Part shown: in pieces, positions 35,805 through 44,012 of the stretch
Numbering within the stretch: the stretch's first letter is position 1
How the letters are laid out: each line of letters opens with the position of its first letter
Assembly: GCF_003992065.1 (NCBI RefSeq)
Contig: NZ_RQUZ01000001.1
Span: forward strand, 186,001-250,000
DNA from: Veillonella seminalis
GTDB lineage: Bacteria; Bacillota; Negativicutes; Veillonellales; Veillonellaceae
Length of the DNA: 64,000 bases
Direction of reading: 5' to 3'
Translations under genes and position numbers: made by a program
The notes under the pieces: generated by a model
The model's input: the letters and a program-made list of their open reading frames with translations, nothing else
What the model was told of the DNA's origin: nothing
Databases searched by the model: none

Positions 35805-36710
35805 ATGTCCGTTAAGCAAGCTGAGTTAATGATGCTGTTTGTTACGTTTTCATGGAGTTCATCCTATTTATTGATGAAAATCGCACTGACCGGTGTAGAT
35901 CCGTTTACGCTCATGTTGTTGCGGTTCAGTATAGCTTTTTTGTGTGTGTTACCGCTGCTTTTGCGCACACTGAAATTTTGTACCAAACGAACGGTAGTAA
36001 AAAGTTTGGTGTTGGGCTTTTTGGTGTACAGTTCCTTGTTCGGTACGATTATGGGGTTAAAGCATACCACTGCATCAACGGCTGCATTTTTAGGAACAAC
36101 GGCCGTTGTGTTGGTACCGATTTTGGAAGCCATTTGGACACGTAAGATGCCACCGATGCTGACGATATTAAGTATTGCGTTGGCCTTTGTTGGCTTGGTG
36201 CTCTTTACCGTTAAAGACGGGTTATCTTTAGATATCGGGGCCCTATACTGTTTGTGGGGGGCTTTCGGTTATGCCGTTTATATTCTGGTGGTAGGTCGTA
36301 TGGCTAATGAAGATGATATGTTCCCGGCCAGTTTATTGCAATTCGGAGCCATCGCCATATTTAGTGCCATCAGTGCTTATGTTTTTGAAACGCCGCATTT
36401 GCCGCAAACCGGTTTGCAGTGGGGTGCCGTTTTGGGCCTTGCCGTAGTGTGCAGTGCTTTTTGTTTTGTTATGCAAAGTATTGTGCAGCGTTATCTGTCA
36501 CCGTCGCGTACGGGCTTAATTTTCTCTATGGAACCTGTATTCGCTGCCATCTTGGCGTACTTCATCCTTGATGAAGTCATGGACGGCCAAGGTTTAATAG
36601 GGGCGTTGCTCATCATGATTGCCAATGTTTTGAAAAATATCGTGTATCGGATTCGGTATATGAATGCTCAACGAAAGCGTAAAATTTGGAATCGAAAGCG
36701 AGTGGCGTAG
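35805..36710 (+). CDS. DMT-superfamily (EamA) transporter
   Basis: A 301-residue protein with two EamA repeats and about ten helices: FVTFSWSSSYLLMKIAL starts repeat 1, and the repeat ends with EPVFAAILAYFILDEVM, the typical E-P-hydrophobic motif. Probably exports amino acids or other metabolites. The ATG at 35805 follows GAGGAG; an upstream in-frame ATG at 35769 lacks a site. The basic tail RKRKIWNRKR is cytoplasmic. Confidence 0.84.
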   Translation: MSVKQAELMMLFVTFSWSSSYLLMKIALTGVDPFTLMLLRFSIAFLCVLPLLLRTLKFCTKRTVVKSLVLGFLVYSSLFGTIMGLKHTTASTAAFLGTTAVVLVPILEAIWTRKMPPMLTILSIALAFVGLVLFTVKDGLSLDIGALYCLWGAFGYAVYILVVGRMANEDDMFPASLLQFGAIAIFSAISAYVFETPHLPQTGLQWGAVLGLAVVCSAFCFVMQSIVQRYLSPSRTGLIFSMEPVFAAILAYFILDEVMDGQGLIGALLIMIANVLKNIVYRIRYMNAQRKRKIWNRKRVA

Positions 36711-36736
36711 ACCGGAGAATAAAGAATATAATAGAT

Positions 36737-36778
36737 AAAAAAAGCACAGATCTTCGAGATGAAGGTCTGTGCTTTTTA
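36737..36778. terminator. Bidirectional intrinsic terminator
   Basis: A 16-bp stem AAAAAGCACAGATCTT/AAGGTCTGTGCTTTTT (one G-U) with a 7-nt loop, between the EamA gene and the leftward secreted-protein gene. Confidence 0.85.
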
Positions 36779-36782
36779 TTAT

Positions 36783-37322
36783 TTAAAATAGATTTGTAGG
36801 TCCGTTAAAATATTCATTATAGGACTTATAAAAAACATACATACCAGACATATAAGCCGGTGACGTAGGTTTGGCTGATATTATATCAATCGAATCGAGA
36901 GGGGTTGCAGCAGTATAAGGCAGTACTTTTGAACCATCAAAATTGTAAATTGCGACTCCGAGAGGGCGCCATTTTACGCCGGAATCGTTATACCATGCAT
37001 CTGATCCTTTTGCAATGTTACCGTGATAAATTTCGTGTAGACGTTTGAAACTTCGTTCAGAGTTTAAATAATAGGTGTTTTCATATAATGTGATTGTATT
37101 ATTGTTGTAATAAACAGCGTATGCCTTAGCGTTAATTATATAGTAGGGAGGACTAGTGCGAACGATTTTAACAGAAGTGTTATCAATGTATTCATCAGAT
37201 ATATCTCCTGTAAATACATGCTGATAACGGCTCGGATTATTTCGTAATTCATCCAACGATATGGCTGATGCCATTGAAAATAGAGAAATGAAAAGTACAG
37301 CGATCATAAAAAACCGTTTCAT
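36783..37322 (-). CDS. Small secreted hypothetical protein
   Basis: A 179-residue protein with a Sec signal peptide MKRFFMIAVLFISLFSMASA and probable cleavage before ISLDEL. The mature part is rich in Tyr and Asn (YYNNNTITLYENTYY) and looks like a small beta-rich periplasmic domain. The start at 37322 is chosen for the signal peptide; the open frame continues upstream through AT-rich non-coding sequence. No family recognised. Likely specific to this lineage. Confidence 0.7.
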   Translation of the reverse strand: MKRFFMIAVLFISLFSMASAISLDELRNNPSRYQHVFTGDISDEYIDNTSVKIVRTSPPYYIINAKAYAVYYNNNTITLYENTYYLNSERSFKRLHEIYHGNIAKGSDAWYNDSGVKWRPLGVAIYNFDGSKVLPYTAATPLDSIDIISAKPTSPAYMSGMYVFYKSYNEYFNGPTNLF

Positions 37323-37659
37323 GGTGATACCCTTCCCCTTTTTTTCGTGTAAAATACGAATGCTAAAAAGTTTTTGCCGAAGATATATTATCTTTATTTT
37401 ACCATATAGTATGGGGATTTTATCAACTATATTTGCATAAATAATAAGATTAGAAAAAGTAGCCAAGGGGGCAAGAGCGGCAAAAAGGGCAACATAAAAA
37501 GGGGCAGAAAAATGAAAAAAGCCCCCATTTTTTTTGAATGAAATGAAAAAAGAAGAAATATTCAAGCCTAAATAAAAATAACAACAAACGCAGTATGTAT
37601 ACGGCTTCTTGTCAGTTTTGAAATAGCTTTAAATATTTCTCCTTGATTTATAAAGTTGG
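37323..37659. other. AT- and purine-rich intergenic region
   Basis: No gene is supported. The + strand is purine-rich over 37450-37560 and has a weak GGGGC/GCCCC hairpin (about 37502-37526) followed by T8. It could end a + strand transcript, but none is evident. Confidence 0.35.
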
Positions 37660-37733
37660 TGGAGCGGCCGATGGGAATCGAACCCACCTCTACGGCTTGG
37701 GAAGCCGTCGTTCTACCGATGAACTACGGCCGC
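37660..37733 (-). tRNA. tRNA-Gly (CCC)
   Basis: Read leftwards, acceptor arm GCGGCCG pairs with CGGCCGC, followed by discriminator T and an encoded CCA. D arm (GTTCATCGGTAGAAC), anticodon stem ACGGC/GCCGT with loop TTCCCAA (anticodon CCC), and T arm with GGTTCGATTCC are all present. Total 74 nt including CCA. Confidence 0.95.
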
Positions 37734-37958
37734 AAATGTCTTTTTATATTTTATCAACTTTGCTTATGTTTGTAAATACTTTGTATAGTCGGATTCAGTT
37801 GGCAAAATTAAGCAATTGGGCACGAAAGTTACGCTACATAAAGCAAAACGAATAATCTTTTTACAAGGACAACATTATGTTCGGCAGCTTTGTTATGATT
37901 ATGGCAACAAAAGGATACTGTATCGATAATACGGGGATAAAGTAAGGAGGCGTTCGAT

Positions 37959-38762
37959 ATGGATTTATTACGGTGTTTCTTCTATGTTGATGATTTTAAA
38001 AAAGTGCCAAGTAAAAAGATGGTTATTAATAGCGCCTTGGGCATACTGTTTTTATTTATGCTGATGTTTAATGTGATGGGAATCCCTATAGGCACTGCAA
38101 TCTGGTTTAATTCCGAAAAGCTGTTAAACCTTGAAAGTTTGATAATTTGCACCATAGGCGGCTGGGCGATAGTCACGGCTTGGTTTACTGTCGGAAATGA
38201 GGAAAGTTCCGAGAAGTCTAAATTGATCGCATATAGTTTGTTAAGTATAGTCGGTATGTATATGTTGGCGCCGATTTTATTCCTTGCCTTTACCTATAAG
38301 TTTATTATGGGTAGTGCGACGGTTTTGTGGTTTGCCCTGCTGGTCGGTTTGAGTAGTGTTGTGAAAAAATACGGTGCTGTGATTGCAAAACTTCGTTGGC
38401 TTTTTTTAGGGTTAATCGTGATATGTTATAGCAGCATGTTTCTATTCGATATGTACGGTGAACGATACAGCTTTGAAACTATTTGGGCGGTCAATGCAGG
38501 TTTGTATTTGTTGGAACTTATTATCGTGAGTTATTTCATCGTGTGGGAGCTCGTTAATTTCAGACTGCATCTGGAGTCCGGTTATGACAAAGATATTTTA
38601 ATCCGCGGAAGCGAATCAGCCGATGAAAGCAACAATGGCTTGGACGAATTGGCATATACTTTAAAAACCATGTTTGTCCTTCAAATCAGTTTTATAATGC
38701 TTATTATGTTTTGCTTGCGTATCGGCGGGCTTATAAAGACAATATTTAATGTTAATATTTAA
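37959..38762 (+). CDS. Hypothetical multi-pass membrane protein
   Basis: A 267-residue protein with about six hydrophobic helices, and a charged insert (KDILIRGSESADESNN) before a last helix. No motif points to a transporter or enzyme family that I know. AAGGAGG sits 9 bp before the ATG, and a terminator follows, so it is a real single-gene unit. Confidence 0.72.
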   Translation: MDLLRCFFYVDDFKKVPSKKMVINSALGILFLFMLMFNVMGIPIGTAIWFNSEKLLNLESLIICTIGGWAIVTAWFTVGNEESSEKSKLIAYSLLSIVGMYMLAPILFLAFTYKFIMGSATVLWFALLVGLSSVVKKYGAVIAKLRWLFLGLIVICYSSMFLFDMYGERYSFETIWAVNAGLYLLELIIVSYFIVWELVNFRLHLESGYDKDILIRGSESADESNNGLDELAYTLKTMFVLQISFIMLIMFCLRIGGLIKTIFNVNI

Positions 38763-38784
38763 AAACCAGGAAAATAATAAATCT

Positions 38785-38816
38785 AAAAATAGCGTAGGCA
38801 AGCTACGCTATTTTTT
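38785..38816. terminator. Intrinsic terminator
   Basis: A perfect 12-bp stem AAAAATAGCGTA/TACGCTATTTTT with an 8-nt loop, 22 bp after the membrane-protein gene. Confidence 0.85.
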
Positions 38817-38940
38817 GTTAATTATATAATATAACTGAATACTTATTTTTTTACAGTTATTCAATTTTTTTGCCACGCACATCGAAAGAATATGATATAG
38901 TTATAGTGTGAGAAGTATTCTGTTATGGAGGTGGCAAAAC

Positions 38941-39546
38941 ATGTCATTATTAGATGAAGTTTTAAAAGCTAATGAAGCCTATGTGGCTGATATTATTAAA
39001 GAATACGGTGAAGCGGGGATGCCGTCCCCGAAGACACCGCAGCGTCATATTGCGATTTTGACCTGTATGGATACGCGTTTGGTGGATTTATTGGAACGAA
39101 CTATGGGAATCAATCGCGGTGATGCGAATGTGATTCGTGTAGCCGGTAACTGTATTACCGATGTGTTCAGCGATGTTATCCGCAGTCTGGTTGTAAGTAT
39201 TTATGAATTGGGAGCCAAGGAAATTTTCATTGTCGGTCATGAAGATTGCGGCATGGAAAAGACTTGTCCTGAAGAATTGTCCAAACGCATGATTGATCGC
39301 GGTATTTCGCCGGAAGCAATTACTATGATTCGTTGTGAAATGGATCGTTGGGCCAATAATTTCTGCCATTCCGAACAAAACGTAATTAAAGCAGTCGCTC
39401 AGCTTCGTCAAAATCCGTTGATTCCTAATGATGTTAAGATTCATGGCCTTATGCTGAACCCTTACACTAGTAAGTTGACCTTGCTTGTGGACGGTAATAA
39501 ACCGAATACTGAACTTGATTCCATGGCTGTTTGTACTTGCTACTAA
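38941..39546 (+). CDS. Beta-class carbonic anhydrase
   Basis: A 201-residue beta-carbonic anhydrase. Zinc ligands are visible as Cys and Asp of CMDTR, and His and Cys of GHEDCGM. The N-terminus MSLLDEVLKANEAYV and the position of the motifs fit the short bacterial (clade D-like) group. It interconverts CO2 and bicarbonate, useful for carboxylating metabolism. ATG at 38941 follows GGAGGTGG. Monocistronic. Confidence 0.92.
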   Translation: MSLLDEVLKANEAYVADIIKEYGEAGMPSPKTPQRHIAILTCMDTRLVDLLERTMGINRGDANVIRVAGNCITDVFSDVIRSLVVSIYELGAKEIFIVGHEDCGMEKTCPEELSKRMIDRGISPEAITMIRCEMDRWANNFCHSEQNVIKAVAQLRQNPLIPNDVKIHGLMLNPYTSKLTLLVDGNKPNTELDSMAVCTCY

Positions 39547-39704
39547 TTTGTAATGCTGTCAGGTTTGTCAATTACGGATTGTGTAATTAACGTATTTAGC
39601 CAACGGCTATAATTACTGACTTATTATAATTAACTCATTTGGCAACTTGTTCATTGCGTAATAATCGGGTATAGGTTTTGACAGTGAAGTCGGGAGGGTT
39701 TAAT

Positions 39705-41075
39705 TTGCCTGTCAACAGAAGTAATCAAATATTAATCATTGTTATGATTGCGTCATTTTTGACACCGTTTTGCGGTAGTTCACTGAATATGTCGCTACCG
39801 GATATAGGCCGGGAATTTCATGCCGGTACGTCTGAACTTAGCTGGGTCATCGAAACATTTTTATTGACCTGTGCTATTTTTACGGTACCTATGGGACAAC
39901 TGGGTAACCGAATCGGCAAAAAGAAGGTCTTTTTAATCGGGACCATATTATTTACGTTGACCTCATTGGTCATCCATTTTGCCCCGACTATTCATTGGCT
40001 CATGGTTCTGCGTGGTTTGCAGGGCGTTGCGGCAGCTATGCTCTTTTCAACGGGGACGGCCATTATTGCCTTGGTATTTCCGCCGGAACGACGCGGTTGG
40101 GCCATGGGCATGAACGTCGCTGTAGTCTATATCGGGTTGGCCGTGGGACCGGTTATCGGCGGATTTTTAAATTATCGTTTCGGTTGGCAAAGTATATTCT
40201 ACTTTATAGCTTTCTTGGGCATGATTGCGGTGATCATGACGATTCTTTTTATGAAAGAAGAGTGGATCAATAAAGATCAGGGGTATATGAACCCGGTAAG
40301 CATAATATTGTACGCTGCCGCTTTGGTTATGGGGTTGTACGGTTTATCGGAGATTGTGAAAACGCCGACCGCCAAATATATTTTCGGAGCCGGTATTTTG
40401 ACAACTCTCATATATATTTGGCATGAGGCCCATGTGGCTAAACCATTGTTACCGGTGCGTATTTTCCTTGAAAATAAGACGTTTGCGTTCTCTAATTTGG
40501 CCTCTATGTTGAATTACAGTGCTACATTTGCCGTGGGCTTTTTGTTGTCTTTATATTTGCAAATGATTATGGGCTATAATTCGGAAATGGCAGGCTGGTT
40601 TTTATTGGTTCAATCCATTGTTATGGCACTTTTATCGCCGGTTATGGGGTCTTTGTCGGACCGTTACGGATCGGCTGTGTTAGCCTCGACCGGTATGGGA
40701 ATTATTGCCATAGGTCTTCTCGTGATTTGGGAGGCTATGAACCTGACGTCTGTGGCGATTATTATCGGCGGCTTAATTATTGTGGGCGTTGGTTTTGCCA
40801 TGTTCTCGGCACCGAATAACAATGCGATTATGGGCTCGGTACCGCCGGCTTATTTCGGTATGGCCAGTTCCGTTATCAGTACGGTTCGTTTGCTCGGCCA
40901 AGTACTGAGTATGGCTATTGTAGCATCTATTTTGGCACGTAATACCGGGGCGGCCGGAGCCGCTATTGCCAATGTGGACAAGGCCGTTTTATTGGATAAT
41001 ATCCAATACAGTTTGATTGTATTTATGGCTTTTTGTGTTATCGGCATTATTCCGTCGATGATTCGCAATCGGTAA
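39705..41075 (+). CDS. MFS multidrug efflux transporter (DHA2-like)
   Basis: A 456-residue MFS exporter with many helices; the loop motif GQLGNRIGKKKVFLIG follows helix 2, and motif C-like GLAVGPVIGGFL lies in helix 5, marking drug:H+ antiporters. The TTG at 39705 is preferred because GGGAGGGT lies 5-7 bp upstream; TTG and GTG codons further up have no site. Substrate unknown. Confidence 0.8.
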   Translation: MPVNRSNQILIIVMIASFLTPFCGSSLNMSLPDIGREFHAGTSELSWVIETFLLTCAIFTVPMGQLGNRIGKKKVFLIGTILFTLTSLVIHFAPTIHWLMVLRGLQGVAAAMLFSTGTAIIALVFPPERRGWAMGMNVAVVYIGLAVGPVIGGFLNYRFGWQSIFYFIAFLGMIAVIMTILFMKEEWINKDQGYMNPVSIILYAAALVMGLYGLSEIVKTPTAKYIFGAGILTTLIYIWHEAHVAKPLLPVRIFLENKTFAFSNLASMLNYSATFAVGFLLSLYLQMIMGYNSEMAGWFLLVQSIVMALLSPVMGSLSDRYGSAVLASTGMGIIAIGLLVIWEAMNLTSVAIIIGGLIIVGVGFAMFSAPNNNAIMGSVPPAYFGMASSVISTVRLLGQVLSMAIVASILARNTGAAGAAIANVDKAVLLDNIQYSLIVFMAFCVIGIIPSMIRNR

Positions 41076-41168
41076 TTAAGATCGCGCGTCGGTAGCAGTT
41101 AACTGCCTAAATTAGTAAAAAAATAAGTATATCTGTCTGAAGTATCAGCTGCCAGGCAGTGAATGCCG

Positions 41169-41204
41169 GATAGAATTGCAGATAGAATAACAGGTAGAAT
41201 TATA
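41169..41204 (+). repeat. Three tandem 12-bp repeats
   Basis: GATAGAATTGCA, GATAGAATAACA and GGTAGAATTATA lie in tandem just upstream of the acetyltransferase ribosome site. Probably slippage-generated. Confidence 0.7.
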
Positions 41205-41221
41205 GTTAAGGAGTATATAGT

Positions 41222-41644
41222 ATGACGTGGAAAGTAGAGATTTATTCCGAATTGCCGGATGAGGCCAAAGCGATTCGCCAAGCTGTATTTGTGGAAGAAC
41301 AGGGGTTTCAGGAAGAGTTTGACGAGTTGGATAACACGGAAGCGGCTCATTTGGTCGGTTTTGTGGAAGGTGAACCGGTTTGTACCTGTCGTTTTTTCCG
41401 TGCTAAAGATGAGGCATCTACATTTATTATCGGCCGTGTGGCGGTTATGAAAGACCGTCGCGGACAACAGTTGGGTGCTAAAATTTTATTGGCGGCGGAA
41501 GATTTTATCCGCGTCATGGGTGGCGTTAAAACTAAATTGGCGGCTCAAGTGCAGGCCAAAGGCTTTTATGAAAATCTCGGCTACACGGCGGAGGGTAAAG
41601 TATTCGACGAAGAGGGTTGCCCTCATGTGTGGATGAGTAAATAA
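41222..41644 (+). CDS. GNAT family N-acetyltransferase (ElaA/YjcF-like)
   Basis: A 140-residue acetyltransferase with the start YSELPDEAKAIRQAVFVEEQGF, typical of ElaA/YjcF proteins, acetyl-CoA motif GRVAVMKDRRGQQLGAKIL, and the end AKGFYENLGYTAEG. The substrate is unknown. AAGGAG precedes the ATG; a terminator follows. Confidence 0.86.
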   Translation: MTWKVEIYSELPDEAKAIRQAVFVEEQGFQEEFDELDNTEAAHLVGFVEGEPVCTCRFFRAKDEASTFIIGRVAVMKDRRGQQLGAKILLAAEDFIRVMGGVKTKLAAQVQAKGFYENLGYTAEGKVFDEEGCPHVWMSK

Positions 41645-41665
41645 AATATATATAAATAAAACAAA

Positions 41666-41700
41666 GCCGTTTAGCGATTATCGCTAAACGGCATTTTTGT
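41666..41700. terminator. Intrinsic terminator between convergent genes
   Basis: A perfect 12-bp stem GCCGTTTAGCGA/TCGCTAAACGGC with a 3-nt loop and downstream T5. Confidence 0.85.
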
Positions 41701-41711
41701 TTTGCCAGCAG

Positions 41712-42611
41712 TTATCTTTTTTTATTTGGTACGTATACTTGTAAAAAGCCCGGCATTACTTCCAGATCAACCGGCATAAGCGGACCTTTGTTGCCGTCCA
41801 TGTTGGTAGGCAATTCGATATCATCGAGTAAGGTAATTTTTGCTTTACGCACTTTTAAAATAGTTACATATTTTGATGTATAAATCGAACCGCGTAAGAT
41901 GAGCGGTAAGATGCGCAGAATATCCATGATGAAATATTCTTTGAAGATGATGATGCGCATGTAGCCGTCATCAACTGAAGCTTGGGGCATGAATTTTTCA
42001 AAACTGGATACTACATTGGTGAGCAAAGCGATGACCAACGGTGAACGAATGGTAAAATCATGCTCATCCGTTTTAATATGAAAACTGTAATCTTTGGTGG
42101 TAAAAAGAGCTTGGCCGCCTTTTACGAAATAGGCCAAAGGACCTAAGAGCTGCTTCTCTTTAGGCGTTACTTCCTCCACCACTTTAGGAATGACGCCGGC
42201 CGCAATATTATTACAAAAATATTGATCGTTACAACGACCGATATCCACGTGACGAATTTTGCTGTGTTTTAGGGCTCTTATGGCAGCCAACGGCTCCAGC
42301 GGAATGCCGAGGGCTCGCGACATATCGTTAACTGTGCCGACTGGTACAAATCCGAATTTGGCAGTACCGCCGCCTTGGGCAATACCGTTTACCGTTTCGT
42401 TGATGGTGCCGTCGCCACCCATGCAGAATACGGAGTCGTAGCCGTTTACGGTAGCATATTTGGCAAAGCGCGTGGCATCACCGGCTTTGGTGGTAAATTT
42501 AATTTCCATATGATCAAAGAGGGTGCTCAACTGCCATTGCAGTTCCATAGCATACTGTATGGCACGGCCTCCACCTGAGACAGGATTTATAATAACTAAA
42601 CAGCGACTCAT
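41712..42611 (-). CDS. Diacylglycerol/lipid kinase family protein (DagK/YegS)
   Basis: A 299-residue DAGK-catalytic protein: N-terminal NPVSGGGRA, nucleotide-binding GGDGTINETVNG near residues 80-90, GTVNDMSRALGIP, and a C-terminal beta domain. It phosphorylates diacylglycerol or a related lipid. The ATG at 42611 follows GGGAGAA. Divergent from the GntR gene. Confidence 0.88.
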   Translation of the reverse strand: MSRCLVIINPVSGGGRAIQYAMELQWQLSTLFDHMEIKFTTKAGDATRFAKYATVNGYDSVFCMGGDGTINETVNGIAQGGGTAKFGFVPVGTVNDMSRALGIPLEPLAAIRALKHSKIRHVDIGRCNDQYFCNNIAAGVIPKVVEEVTPKEKQLLGPLAYFVKGGQALFTTKDYSFHIKTDEHDFTIRSPLVIALLTNVVSSFEKFMPQASVDDGYMRIIIFKEYFIMDILRILPLILRGSIYTSKYVTILKVRKAKITLLDDIELPTNMDGNKGPLMPVDLEVMPGFLQVYVPNKKR

Positions 42612-42806
42612 GTATGTTCTCCCATTTGTATTTTAGTTGACGCTTAGCAGATATTGCCTTTATAATTAGATTAAAATAGTCTGTAGAAATCAGCATACTG
42701 CCTTGTTATATCTATTATAAGGTATTTATACTATATAGTATACTAGAGATTGACTGTCACTACAAAGCGTAGGCTGAAAGCTATTCGTGAAAGTAGAGGA
42801 TTTACT

Positions 42807-43502
42807 ATGGGTAAGCAAGAAGAATATCATCTTAATTCGATTGATTCTATTGGTCGTTTGCCGTTGAGCGAACAAGTTTATGTTACGTTAAAACAAGCCA
42901 TTTTAACAGGGGCGTTAAAACCGCAGGTAAAGCTTAATGAAGTGAAAATTGCGGAACAGCTTAATGTGAGTGCCACCCCGGTTCGTGAAGCGTTTCGTAA
43001 ATTGGCCAAAGATAATTTGGTAGTCATTAAACCTTGGAAAGGTGTTACCGTTAAAGGGTACACCCCGGAAGAAATTATCGGCATGTACCAGTGCCGTGAA
43101 GTGATGGAAGGCTTAGGAGCCCGATTATGTGCGGAACTTTGCACGGCAGAACAGCTTGAAGAATTACAGGCGCTCTGTGATGCAGGCTCGGCTACGACTG
43201 ATGCGGAAGAACGCGTGCAGATTAACAGTCGTTTCCATACTTTGATCTCGTTCTTCTCGAATAACGAGCGCATTATGGATTATTTGGGCGAATTCCGTGA
43301 AATGGTAAATCGTGATATGTATATCAGCACTATGGACCAAGCCCGTACCGATTCTTGTAATCGGGAGCACGCCGAAATTATGGCGGCTATTCGTAATCAC
43401 GACGGCGAGGCGGCTGAACAAGCTATGCGCAAACATATTCGCAATGCTTTCGTATTTAAAAAAGCACATGCCGATTTACGCGCTAAGAAATTTGGCGTAT
43501 AA
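42807..43502 (+). CDS. GntR-family regulator (FadR/FCD subgroup)
   Basis: A 231-residue regulator: winged helix with PLSEQVYVTLKQAILTGALK and SATPVREAFRKLAKDNLVV, then an FCD ligand domain with the metal-type residues in CREVMEG, NSRFH and CNREHAEIMAAIRNHD. The ATG at 42807 has GAGGA upstream; the earlier frame is probably untranslated. Target not obvious: the neighbours are a lipid kinase and the candidate sRNA. FCD members often sense carboxylic acids. Confidence 0.87.
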   Translation: MGKQEEYHLNSIDSIGRLPLSEQVYVTLKQAILTGALKPQVKLNEVKIAEQLNVSATPVREAFRKLAKDNLVVIKPWKGVTVKGYTPEEIIGMYQCREVMEGLGARLCAELCTAEQLEELQALCDAGSATTDAEERVQINSRFHTLISFFSNNERIMDYLGEFREMVNRDMYISTMDQARTDSCNREHAEIMAAIRNHDGEAAEQAMRKHIRNAFVFKKAHADLRAKKFGV

Positions 43503-43579
43503 GACTTTTGATGTCGGAGTTGAGACTTTGATAAAGGGCGTATTGCAAGGTAAAGTTTGCACCGGATAGACAAATTTAA

Positions 43580-43608
43580 AAAATTTGCATGAAAAAAGTG
43601 CAAATTTT
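43580..43608 (+). terminator. AT-rich hairpin after the GntR gene
   Basis: AAAATTTGCA and TGCAAATTTT form a 10-bp stem with a 9-nt loop, 77 bp past the stop. A weak terminator, or a regulator-binding dyad. Confidence 0.4.
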
Positions 43609-43620
43609 GCATAACAACTG

Positions 43621-43649
43621 TTTACTTTTTTCTTGCAGTTTGCTATAAT
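43621..43649 (+). promoter_or_regulatory. Promoter of the candidate small RNA
   Basis: -35 TTTACT (43621-43626), a 17-bp spacer, and a consensus extended -10 TGCTATAAT (43641-43649). Predicted start at about 43656. Confidence 0.75.
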
Positions 43650-43655
43650 CATTTC

Positions 43656-43743
43656 AGGATGTAACCACAGAGTTATATCTCGGGGCACCCCCCAAAGCCC
43701 CTTAACATTTGAATGTGATTCAAATGTTCTCTCTCTCTTTTTT
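43656..43743 (+). ncRNA. Candidate trans-acting small RNA with C-rich loop
   Basis: The ~88-nt transcript has no ORF. It can form GGGGC/GCCCC (43682-43686 with 43697-43701) with the loop ACCCCCCAAA, then a perfect 11-bp terminator stem AACATTTGAAT/ATTCAAATGTT (43704-43728) followed by CTCTCTCTCTTTTTT. A strong promoter, a compact body, an exposed C-run and a terminator are the layout of Firmicute C-rich sRNAs that block G-rich ribosome sites. No known RNA family recognised; function is inference. Confidence 0.65.
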
Positions 43744-43748
43744 CTCAA

Positions 43749-43784
43749 GCACAAAAGCCTCGGCATATGCCGAGGCTTTTGTGC
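43749..43784. terminator. Perfect 36-bp palindrome (second terminator)
   Basis: GCACAAAAGCCTCGGCAT and its exact reverse complement are adjacent, with no spacer. In RNA this folds to a long hairpin with a TTTT inside the 3' arm. It backs up the sRNA terminator and insulates the moeA-like gene; a protein-binding site is an alternative. Confidence 0.65.
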
Positions 43785-44012
43785 GTTTAAGAGAAATTAG
43801 GATTAAACACTTAATTAAATAGATAAAAGTTTATTGTGCGTGGACAGTTTGTTTGGGAAAATTAGAAGTGGCGGAATTTCAGACTGCAATATTGATAAAG
43901 GTCAGTTAGTAATTTGATCTTAGATACCATATACATTACTTTCTAATGACACACAATTAAATATAAATAGTTGAAAAAATCAATTGTCACAGAATGAATA
44001 TAAGGAGGTTCT
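43785..44012 (+). other. Leader region of the molybdopterin-binding gene
   Basis: About 228 bp of AT-rich sequence. AAGGAGG precedes the ATG at 44013. I see no molybdenum-cofactor riboswitch fold or other strong structure. Confidence 0.4.
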
